A DNA stretch of 64,000 nucleotides from Strigamia acuminata (lineage: Eukaryota > Arthropoda > Chilopoda > Geophilomorpha > Linotaeniidae). The notes beneath the pieces were generated by a model, which saw only the letters and a list, made by a program, of their open reading frames with translations, searched no databases and was not told the origin of the DNA. This document shows, in pieces, positions 10,601 through 18,900 of this stretch (position 1 is its first letter; each line of letters starts with the position of its first letter). Where the stretch lies: NCBI GenBank assembly GCA_949358305.1, contig OX442314.1, forward strand, positions 66,101,369-66,165,368, in the 5' to 3' direction. The position numbers were made by a program, and so were the translations under genes.

Positions 10601-12890
10601 AGATGTTATCATGTTTAGGATTCCTGAAGGAGTTGAGATTACCAGGACAAGAAGGGGTATCCTATCTTTGGTGGCGTCAGTATTCGATCCTCTTGGATTG
10701 ATCTCACCGGTCCTCTTGCCGATGAAATTACTTTTGCAGTCCATGTGGGGGCGAGAGATCAAGTGGGACGATAGGATTTCGGATGAGAGTTCTGAGCGAG
10801 TTACCAAATGGTACACCGACTTGCAACGTCTTATTGACGCAAAGGTCAAGCGATGGATGGGAACTTATTCGGGACAAGCACTAGATCTTGAGGTATATTG
10901 CGACGCAAGCCCGCAAGCGTATGGATGCGCAATTTATGTCCGCGCTGCATCTGGAGAGTGTCAATTGCTTCTAAGCAAAGGACGCATTGCTCCGATGACC
11001 AAGCTATCCCTACCACGCCTAGAGCTGACCGCCACAGTAGTGGGCGTCCGTATGACAGAGTATTTGAGGAAGGATTTCCTACCTACCTATCCCATTGGAA
11101 AGGTCAGTTATTTTTCTGACTCGATGGTAGCATTGGGTTGGATAAGATCCGTCAAAAACCGTTGGAAGCCATATGTTTCCAATCGGGTTGCAGAAGTCTT
11201 AGAAAAGTCTAGTCCGGAACAGTGGACATACATTCCGACAGAGCGGAATCCAGCAGACGTTTTTACGCGACCTTGCGACGCTAGAAGCCTAATGGCTAAC
11301 CGTCTTTGGTGGGATGGACCTGGCCAACCAGAAGTTCTTCCTATCGATTTAGATACCGTCGTTTTTCCGCTTGAGGAAGAGAAAAAAGGGAAAGTTGTTA
11401 CAGCTAGCATGCTGGGAGAAGCATTCACGATCAAATTTTTTGAACGCTTTAGCTCATTTAGTAAGCTTGTGAAAGTGTTTGCACGCATGAGGCGCTGGCT
11501 ACCTTTTTCTTCTTCGCGTGGGAGGGACCTCGAGTACCTCGAAATGGAGTTAGCCGAGGAAAAGATTATTCGTTTAGCACAGGACACGTACTTTCGAGAC
11601 GAGATAGTAGCCACAGAGCTTAAGAAGAAGGTCCACAAGGAGTCAATCCTGAAAAATTTCGACATTTTTCTTGACGAAAAAGAGATTTTGAGACTTAGAA
11701 GTCGTTTAGGGAAGTCGACACTGTCTTTCGACGAAGCTTACCCTATTCTGTTACACCCTGACAGCTGGGTCACCAAACTGATCATTAGACGAGCTCACCT
11801 GCAGTTGTTGCACGGTGACCTTAGCGAGACACTTTATCGTGTCCGAGATCGCTATTGGGTGATACGAGGTCGAAGAACAGTTAAGTCTGTGATTCGTAGC
11901 TGCCTAACCTGTAGGAAGGAACGATTAGGACGTCATAATCCTTCTACTGGCGATCCTCCTATGGAGAGAGTTACGCCGGCAGCTCCGTTTCAAAACACGG
12001 GCATAGATCACCTCGGACCATTGAAAATCACGAGTAAGGAAAAGGACAAAAAGGTATACATATTACTATTTACCTGCCTGGCGACGAGAGCCATTCACTT
12101 GGAAGTCTCGGTTGATTTATCGGTCGAGAAGTTTCTGTTGGCGTTCCGTCGTTTTGGCGCTCGTTTCGGTTATCCGGCGAAAGTCTTCTCGGACAATTCG
12201 AAGACCTTCGAGCGGGGTAGCCAAGAGATTCAATCGTGGGGGAAGTTATTGTGTAAGGACGGGATAAAGACATTGCTTTCGGAAAAGCGAATAGTCTGGT
12301 CTTTTATCCCACCTCTCTCGCCATGGGCGGGCGGAGCTTGGGAGAGGCTCGTCCGTTCCGTGAAGGACAAGCTACGGAAGACGTTGCTTTGCCATACAGT
12401 CGATTTGGAAACGTTACAGACGCTGTCGGCGGAAGTCAGTTCGGTACTGAACTCGCGTCCTCTTTCTTACGTACACGAGGAACCTGATGGGGGCCGCGTC
12501 ATTTCACCCGAACACTTCTTAACAGGAGGTATGCCGAAGTTTGTTATAAATCGACCATTGCACGCCATTCGTAGAAAGGATTTACTGCGTCTAGAGAAGA
12601 AGCGGAGACTTCACCTCTGGGAGTTTTGGAGGCTTTGGAAGGAAAGCTACTTAAAGCAGCTCCGGAACTTCCACGAGGTGAAGGGGGATTCCGCATACAA
12701 AAATCCAGAAGTTGGACAAGTGGTTTTGTTGGAGAAAGTAGGAAGCAATCCCTATTTCTGGCCTCTTGCCCGTATCACCGAGGTCATGCCGGGGGAAGAC
12801 GGTCTCGTTCGAGTCGTACGTGTGCTTTTGTCAAACGGCAAAGAATACAGACGATCGGTCAAACACGTACGGGCGTTGGAGCTGGACTAG
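7635..12890 (+). CDS. gag-pol: Gag-Pol polyprotein, BEL/Pao family (element 1), 1751 aa
   Basis: One intact frame encodes capsid, protease, reverse transcriptase, RNase H and integrase, which assemble particles, copy the element RNA and insert the cDNA. Domains in order: Gag region (DUF1759-like) from about residue 147 (KLPKLEIAKF) to 345. Three zinc knuckles at 376-438: CX2CX3HX4C, CX2CX4HX4C and CX2CX3HX4C. Aspartic protease (DUF1758-like) at 480-640 with D491-P492-G493 where DSG or DTG is expected. RT from about 760 with catalytic YMDD at 914-917. RNase H-like region (LEVYCDAS, Asp 1090). Integrase zinc finger H1388...C1423, C1426. Integrase core D1458, D1520, E1570. C-terminal DUF5641-like domain ending VKHVRALELD. 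Length and order are normal for the family. The ATG has A at -3. No frameshift or internal stop is present, so it could be active apart from the unexplained DPG. Confidence 0.96.
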   Translation: MSTSPGRTSPTPVTIPKPDELDVLTSRFETVGVAVEELLKESKAITDPAELEATALAAEEQIKKMVDDLNLMQPLIPRDQYMTNLKEIEGYYTPMAVLKHRSQVAQRFVSHWTANASTLSASTSQNQTNVSQQSSLSQLARRNRNAKLPKLEIAKFGGEVVEFKSFLDRFDSTVHTNSDLSEVEKLQYLQSFCTGEAATLISTFRQVDGSYDLARSELIRSYGDDEAQRAALLKSLKDLKPITEVHPVKAVKAQLTKLSATIRVLEQLSVPVQTAGFLLAPDVLRKFPPIMVTQFYRSHGTKSSNLLTILDFFATEVKLLEQVEDVMGSNLLHIKKDKVDKSDQKEQRKGTMSTCALAQGTKSSSNPKLTVDKATCIFCKEGHANSFCKKEISVEDKSAIAQKNRLCYNCLQSGHMAIRCRLKTSCKTCGGRHHSSICRKSIVTSPGGAEKSKDVSANVSLAISSTLQLMIFTAELKTKSGGSHTVRGMLDPGSHRSYILKSVADRIRLKSCGSIEATAQRLNEENAGSTSYDVYKVLLQSRHGAKELKVTALSAKSLPHVYGIASPEAIRKVKDLGFELAEDLPSTAGNVDILLGVDVWWEICLDGRKRLDSRLGLVNTIFGWVLSGAAGSTDVFSESSRDVSCCNTCDIKTDRDLEKLWSLEAVGISAGERDSDFIRDRFEKTKTRREDGRYEVCLPFNERIGSLESNWDLALNQLSHTLRRIDSSSDHKEHYHKAMWDYVREEHAEVVPLAERYKKSGVYVIPHHPVIREDRDTTKFRVVFNASSSKKGVPSLNDCLYPGPSLNPDIVPVIVRFRLYCVVAIADIKQAFLQVLIKLEHCDYLRFLWVSDEYFQNEYSWQNLWDHLVVLRMIVVPFGVNSSPFLLCAVIRAQGRLYLVLFPKEADALDKGIYMDDLTSGDDNAAKTTQHCVNLRTILDEGKLPLVKWATSSAEVFNALKGEDFHMRAEEFKDLDIIKMLGIVWKVQEDVIMFRIPEGVEITRTRRGILSLVASVFDPLGLISPVLLPMKLLLQSMWGREIKWDDRISDESSERVTKWYTDLQRLIDAKVKRWMGTYSGQALDLEVYCDASPQAYGCAIYVRAASGECQLLLSKGRIAPMTKLSLPRLELTATVVGVRMTEYLRKDFLPTYPIGKVSYFSDSMVALGWIRSVKNRWKPYVSNRVAEVLEKSSPEQWTYIPTERNPADVFTRPCDARSLMANRLWWDGPGQPEVLPIDLDTVVFPLEEEKKGKVVTASMLGEAFTIKFFERFSSFSKLVKVFARMRRWLPFSSSRGRDLEYLEMELAEEKIIRLAQDTYFRDEIVATELKKKVHKESILKNFDIFLDEKEILRLRSRLGKSTLSFDEAYPILLHPDSWVTKLIIRRAHLQLLHGDLSETLYRVRDRYWVIRGRRTVKSVIRSCLTCRKERLGRHNPSTGDPPMERVTPAAPFQNTGIDHLGPLKITSKEKDKKVYILLFTCLATRAIHLEVSVDLSVEKFLLAFRRFGARFGYPAKVFSDNSKTFERGSQEIQSWGKLLCKDGIKTLLSEKRIVWSFIPPLSPWAGGAWERLVRSVKDKLRKTLLCHTVDLETLQTLSAEVSSVLNSRPLSYVHEEPDGGRVISPEHFLTGGMPKFVINRPLHAIRRKDLLRLEKKRRLHLWEFWRLWKESYLKQLRNFHEVKGDSAYKNPEVGQVVLLEKVGSNPYFWPLARITEVMPGEDGLVRVVRVLLSNGKEYRRSVKHVRALELD

Positions 12891-12940
12891 AGCGCCGGAC
12901 TTTTCGGCCGGCTGTTCTCTTCTTTTTCGGCTGGCAGCGA
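12891..12940 (+). other. Pre-LTR tract of element 1: pyrimidine-rich, no polypurine tract
   Basis: The 50 nt between the Gag-Pol stop and the 3' LTR contain no purine run. They read CTGTTCTCTTCTTTTTCGG then CTGGCAGCGA directly against the LTR. Elements 2 and 3 have the same design: a pyrimidine-rich stretch, then GGCYGGCA or CGCCGGCAA, then the LTR. This is where a polypurine plus-strand primer would normally lie. Confidence 0.6.
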
Positions 12941-14211
12941 TGTTGCGAGCAGGAACGCAACAAAAAGATTTAGAAGTTTTCCACGTTTTGGCTTCTGAAA
13001 AGAAGATTTGACTTTTTAATTTGCTTTTTAGTTTTTGACACAAGTTGGAGACATATCTGAGATGTCCGGTTGTTTGGCTGACCAGCGGTCTTGTTTGGTG
13101 ATGTCCTTGACGGTCGTCATGCTGCCAGTCGCACCTGGATTGGTCGGGAGATGTGTTGTCGGTCACTTGTGGTCGTTTTGATGTGATCGTTTTAGTGGTT
13201 TAGTAATTCTGTGTATTAGTTTAAGAATTATTAGAGTTGTTTTGAGATAGGCATATTTTATTTGATTGTTGTTTACCTTTTGCTTGATGTTTTAGGGGGT
13301 CAGCGACTTTCCAAGACGTGAGGCAGCAGGTGGCGAGCGGCGTAAAGCTCCCGTGACAGTGACGGCATTTGGACGCATCGGATCCGCGTGTGTGTTTAGA
13401 GCGGCGTCGATACGCCTTGGTTTGGACTCTCGTTCGAGTCCCCACGCTGTTTGGAAGGTCCTTGCGTCGATGTCTGGTCAAGGGCGGCTATAGAAGTCTG
13501 TCTGGCTCGCTCCTGTTCGCCTGCACAGCTGTAAGCAAGTTGCTGTGCCGCCATCTTGCATGATGAGCGGTTGGCTTTTGTCTTTGAGAAGGGAAGTTGG
13601 CTTTCCTCTGGAACTAAGATTGGGAATTGTTAATACTTGTTTATTTATGTATTTTATGCCTTTAATAGATGTTAAGATTAAGCTTTTATTACTTGTTATC
13701 AATTTGATGTAAAAGGGTTAAGTTTGAGACAGGTAGCGCCCTCTTTGGAGGCAATAAGTTATTTATAATGAGTAATTGTCATTTGTAGTTAAGCCTATTT
13801 TAGCGCCATTGTTCACGGTTGCTAGGCGCTTGTTGTTGCTAGGTAGAGAGTGAGTTACTGTTGTTACTAGCTGTTGCTAGAAGAAGCTTGTTATGGTTGA
13901 TTTAGAATAAATAAGTTGTTATTCTTTTCTCTTTCTTTGATGTTCTTACTTTGGATTATTTCTGAAATGAGTTCCCAGAGAATGAGTGAGTAGAGAGCCA
14001 AGCTGACTCTCCTCCTCCTTGAAGACACATTTTCTTGCCCATTAGCTGAGATGTTTTTCCCATTTGATCTACAGTTTGAGAACTAGGCCTAATGCTAGGC
14101 CTAACGCTTTCTGCTGCTGGAATTTCTACTATACGATCATGGATGCGCAACAGGACAGTTGCCTATGAATGTACCACGCAACTTCCGAGTTCGACATGTC
14201 TGTTTGCAACA
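12941..14211 (+). repeat. 3' LTR of element 1 (1271 bp)
   Basis: Copy of 5561-6831 at an offset of 7380, with a single difference at 13323 (G for A). It carries the same start hairpin at 12941-12962 and an AATAAA at 13906-13911. It ends GCAACA and is followed by the CAAC target duplication and normal satellite. Confidence 0.96.
13906..13911 (+). promoter_or_regulatory. AATAAA polyadenylation signal in 3' LTR of element 1
   Basis: Sense-strand AATAAA, the 3' copy of the signal at 6526. It is the likely end signal of the full-length transcript. Confidence 0.6.
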
Positions 14212-14355
14212 CAACTGTGATGAGATCAAAAGTCTATTCTCCCAAATCATTGGTTGGATGTTTCTAAAACTTACATTGGAGCTTTCTACTAAGGTTTAAA
14301 CACTAATTCTGAACATTCAGAGACATTGGTCTTGTGGTGTTTGTGCTAAGTCAAC
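14212..14355. repeat. Single satellite monomer between elements 1 and 2 (with both CAAC target copies)
   Basis: Exactly 144 bp: one 140-bp A monomer plus a 4-bp duplication. It begins CAAC (right duplication of element 1, 14212-14215) and ends CAAC (target of element 2, 14352-14355). Its variants, GAGCTTTCTACT and ACACTAATTCTG, are those of the corresponding monomer in intact higher-order repeats near 33000, 35850 and 39080. Confidence 0.97.
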
Positions 14356-15930
14356 TGTTTCGCATCTGTGTTGCAGGTCAACAAGACAGAAGGAAAGGAA
14401 TGGCGATGCGTATCCAAATTCAAGACACTTGAGCTCGCCCAAGGTCGTATGGCGTGGCTAGTACGAAAATCGCACTGGAGAGCAATAAATCCGCAACAAA
14501 TGGCATTGTTGAACCGCTGGAACAATGTGGAGAACACCTGCACCAAGTATCCAATAGGAGGCGGAAACATAAGTTGGCCTGAGAAATTTTAAACTACTCA
14601 CTACACATTGAATGTGTTTGAAAATAAGCCTAAAACAAGAGCTAATAAAACACAACACATTTATTCAAAGGTTGGTTAATAACTGATGAAATTACAGCAA
14701 TTAGATTGGTTCTTAGAGAACCGCACATGCGCAGTACCGAATATGGCACGCGCCAGGCCGATAGCGGCGAAATACAGATACACAAAAGATTCCGTTACCA
14801 TGGTAACGGAGGAAACAAGATCACGGCAAAGTTGGCATTTGCTTAAAAATGCACTAAAAATACATTGAAATACATTGAAATGACCACAAGAATGCGGTGA
14901 ACAAAAAAGCTAATCACAACAATGTCCAAAAACACGTTAAACAATGAGATATTAGCAATAAACCGATCTCGGAAAGAGAGGATTGACGATAGCCAATCAC
15001 AGGCCAGGAAAATTACATAACGATCACATTTGAATTTCGATCGGTACAAAAGCACAAAATTATCGAAGAATACATACTGAATAATAACGCAATGTAATAG
15101 TAAATGCAAATTATGTGATATAAAATACAAAAATAACGGTTACATTGTGTAATCGTCGCTTGGGACAAACATGGCGACCGGCGAACATAACAAAGGTGTT
15201 GGATCAAACATGGCGTCCGGCGAACATAACATCGGCGGCAAAATCACACGTAAAATGAATGTAAAAACACTAAATGTATATAATCAATAAAGTATCGATT
15301 AAATAACAAGAATAATTATCAATTCTCTTCACAAAACATCGGAATAAAATACACAGATTGAATAAATACGAATTTATCGGCCAAACGAACATTCCCGGCT
15401 GCGCTTTTATGGCAGATGGAAACGAACGTTCAAACCAAACAAACGGAACTTCCAAAGCAGTTTTGATGCATCTAGATAGAAAGAGCATGCTTGAATTAGT
15501 CTAAACGAATGCTTAATAAAATTCCAAGGGATTTGAAAAGTACTAAACAAAAGGTTAGAAGACGGAACCGTAACTTTACGGGAAACAGAAAAATGACGTC
15601 ACTAGCATCGCAAATGTATACTAGGGAACGAAATATGCACCAAAACAGTTCGGAATCAACACAAACTCTCTTAAAACAAGTGAATAAGTCAATAAATGCA
15701 CGGAATAAGATATTTGAAATAAATACAAAGCATAAACACTACTAAATATTGAAAAGTATGAATAAAAATCAAGTCAAAACACTTTAATAAGCAATAAAAA
15801 TCTGAAAAGTGAAAAAATACCAATTAGGCAAAGGAAATAAAAACACTTAAAGATTTTAATCAACTGAAAGTAAATGGTAATAAATAATGACAATAAAATA
15901 GCACAACAATATCTACGCTGTCTTGCAACA
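14356..15930 (-). repeat. 3' LTR of element 2 (1575 bp)
   Basis: On the minus strand it starts TGTTGCAAGACAGCG (at 15930) and ends GATGCGAAACA (at 14356). It matches 22215-23789 at an offset of 7859. AATAAA on the minus strand is at 14660-14665. Read as plus strand it is rich in A and C, that is T/G-rich in the sense direction, as in the other two elements. Confidence 0.95.
14660..14665 (-). promoter_or_regulatory. AATAAA polyadenylation signal in 3' LTR of element 2
   Basis: AATAAA on the sense (minus) strand, about 300 nt before the LTR end, followed by GTGTTGTG. The 5' LTR copy is at 22519-22524. Confidence 0.5.
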
Positions 15931-15990
15931 GCGAATTGCCGGCGAGAGGACAGAGATGGAGAACCACGCAAAAAAATCACAAAAGAAAAA
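15931..15990 (-). other. Pre-LTR tract of element 2: pyrimidine-rich, no polypurine tract
   Basis: In sense direction, the 60 nt between the Gag-Pol stop and the 3' LTR end CTCTGTCCTCTCGCCGGCAA then TTCGC directly before TGTTGC. As in elements 1 and 3, a C/T-rich run and a GCCGGCA-like block take the place of the polypurine tract. Confidence 0.55.
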
Positions 15991-18900
15991 TCACTCAAGT
16001 TCTAGGGCTCTCACATGCTTGACTGACCTTTTCAACTCACGTCCATCGGGTAGCACAACTTTTATCACACGGATTTGACCATCCTCACCGGGAAAAATTT
16101 CTTTTATCCTAGCAAGGGGCCAAAAATAGGGATTTGTACCCATTTTCTCTAGCAACACGATTTGGTCTACTTTAGGGTTTTTGAAGAACTTATCACCTTT
16201 TGTTTCATAAAAATTCCTCAGTTGCATGAGGTAACTCTTTTTCCAAATTTTCCAGAACTCCCAAATAAATTGGCGTCGTTTAATGTCTAGTTTTCGCAAA
16301 TCTGATTTTTTAATTGCACTCAATTGTTTGTTTATTACGTATTTTGGCATGCCTCCTGTTAGAAAGTTTTCAGGTGCCAAAATTCTACCACCATCAACAC
16401 TGTCGGGGACATAACTTAAAGGTCGTGAATTTAGCACTGAACTAATTTCCAGAGCCAAAGTTTGGAGAGTTTCTAAGTCTACGGTGCTGCGCAACAATGT
16501 CTTTCGAAGTTTATCTTTAACAGAGCGGACTAAACGCTCCCACGCTCCGCCCATCCATGGAGACAGCGGTGGGATGAATGTCCAGAGCACCCTTTTTTCA
16601 GATAGGAATGTTTTCACGTCATTATGACCGATGAGTTTCCCCCATGATTGTAATTCGAGGCTTCCGCGCTCAAACGTCTTACTGTTGTCAGAGAAAATCT
16701 TCCCGGGGTATCCGTGGCGTGCCCCAAATCTTCTCATTGCAAGCAAAAACTTTGGCACAGAAAGGTCCTCTGATACTTCTAAATGTATGGAACGGGTCAC
16801 CATACACGTGAAAAGCAAGATGTAAACTTTTTTCTTTTCCTTCTTATTGCTGCCGACATAAATGGGACCCAAGTGGTCCACTCCTGTGTTTTGGAATGGC
16901 GCCGCTGGTGTCACACGTTCAGCAGGAAGGTCACCCGTTGAAGGGTTATTCTTTGCCAACTTTGCACGTCGACAAATGGCACACTCACGAATCACAGTTT
17001 GTATAGTTCTTCGTCCTCTTATAATCCAAAATTGTTCGCGTAGGTGATACAAGGTTTCGCTTATGTCACCGTGAAGCAACTCCAGATGCACTTTTTTAAT
17101 TAACAGCCTTGTTATCCAACTGTCATAATGCAAAATAATTGGATAAACTTCATCAAATGTCAATAAAGATTTTTTCAAGCGGCTACGAAGTCGAAGTAAT
17201 CCGTCCTCGTCAATGAAGAGCTCGAAATTGCGTAGGGTGGAATGTTTAGACAATTCTCTTTTGTTTTTCACATCATCAATCTCCTCAGAAAAATGTAGTT
17301 TCTGGGAAAATTGCAGGATCTTCAATTGGTTGTCCTCTAACTCGAGTGGCGAGAGAGGCTCACCGCGCAAAAGTTTGTTTTTCCATCGCAAAATGTATGA
17401 GAAAACTCTCAAAAGTTTGTTGTAATTCCGGAAACGTTTGAAGAATTGTCCAATAAAACTTTCTTTAACTTGAATAGTCATCACTACAATTTTTCGTTCC
17501 TCTTCTGGAAGAATCTCTTGTATAATTTCTGTTTTTTCTAGTTTTGAGACATCAACTCCAAACCACCAAAGTTTATTTTGCATCAATGTTTTTGAGTTAT
17601 GTGGTCGAGTCAATAAATCTGCTGGGTTAAATTCCGTTGGTACGTGAGACCATTGTTCAGGTTTGGTCGAAGAAATAATTTCTTGCACACGGTTTGAAAC
17701 GTATGGCTTCCACACGTTTTTGTCACTGTTTATCCAGGCTAAAGTTATGGTGGAGTCAGAGTAGTAACGAATTTCAGTAACGGGGTAACCTGGAAGAAAG
17801 TTTTCTAACAGGTACTTTGTCATTCTCACTCCTACCACTGCTGCAGTTAATTCAAGTCGAGGAAGAGTCACTTTTTTCGTCGGCGCAATACGACATTTAC
17901 TCAACAATAAAGTTCTTTTGCCCTCCAGATTGACGACAAAAATTGAACAGCCAAATGCCTTAGTGCTTGCGTCACAGAATACTTCTAAAGTGATATCTTG
18001 ACCGGAATAAGTCTGTAGCCAACGTTGAACTTTCAATTCTTTCAATTTTTGTATGTCTTGACTCCACTCTTCGACTTCTTTTTTCTCTGAGTCAAGAATC
18101 TTTTCATCCCAGTTTTTTGTCCTAATCCAGATTGCTTGAACTAGCAGTTTCATTTGAAGCACAACAGGAGCAATGAGTCCCATTGGATCGAATATGGAAG
18201 CCATTAATGAAACAACTTCTCGCTTTGTATTCGGAATTTTTTCAATTGTCGGAATGTTAAACATCATGACATCTTCTGCCGTGTTCCACAATATTCCAAG
18301 CATTTTTATAATTCCTAAGTCCGAAAACTCCTCTCCTCGCATATGAAAACCTTCTTTTTTCAAATTGTTGAAGACGTCCTTGCTTGAGGTCGCCCACTTC
18401 ACGAGGGGAAGCTTTCCGTCGTCTAATATCATTTTCAGTTTCTCGCAATGTGATGTTGTGTCCGCTGTAAAATCTCCTCCTGACGTCAAATCATCCATGA
18501 AGATTCCATCATCGAGTGCGTCGACTTCTTTTGCATGAGTTTCTTCAAATTGTTTCGCTTGTTTCCTAATCGTCGCACACAAGAGGAATGGAGAAGAAAT
18601 GACGCCAAATGGCACGACAATCATTCTCAGAACCATTAGATTATTCCACAAATTTTGCCATGAGTATGGCTCTTTGAAATAGTCACGAGCGACCCACAAA
18701 AAACGTAAAAAGTTTGTTTGAGTTGGGTTGATCATAACCTGGAGAAACGCTTGCTTAATGTCTGCTATTATTGGAATACAATAGAGACGGAATCTCACAA
18801 TAACGAGAATTAAGTCTGGGTTGAGGGAAGGTCCCGGAAATAGACAGTCATTGAGGGAACGCTTTCCTTTTTTCGCTGAAGAGGCGTTAAACACCACTCT

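Larger units (their letters stand above)
5561..14211 (+). mobile_element. Element 1: complete autonomous BEL/Pao LTR retrotransposon
   Basis: An 8651-bp element with 1271-bp LTRs (TGTTGC...GCAACA), a 4-bp target duplication, a tRNA-His-type primer site, an 800-nt leader and one intact Gag-Pol reading frame that ends 50 nt before the 3' LTR. There is no env-like frame after pol. The two LTRs differ by eye at one position only (A at 5943, G at 13323), so insertion was recent. The element lies in a satellite array, with its 3' LTR facing the 3' LTR of element 2 across a single satellite monomer. Length, single polyprotein and domain order are those of BEL/Pao elements. Confidence 0.97.

Noticed and set aside
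8592-11665. Minus-strand frames of up to 185 codons opposite Gag-Pol of element 1
   Set aside because: They are shadows of the strongly supported sense frame, with no domain of their own.
12891-12940. An env-like or extra gene between pol and the 3' LTR
   Set aside because: Only 50 nt (element 1) and 60 nt (element 2) separate the stop from the LTR, so there is no room.
14356-15745. Short open frames within the LTRs (60-95 codons), found again at a constant offset
   Set aside because: They are copies because the LTRs are copies, lie on both strands, and show no codon pattern or motif. Not annotated as genes.
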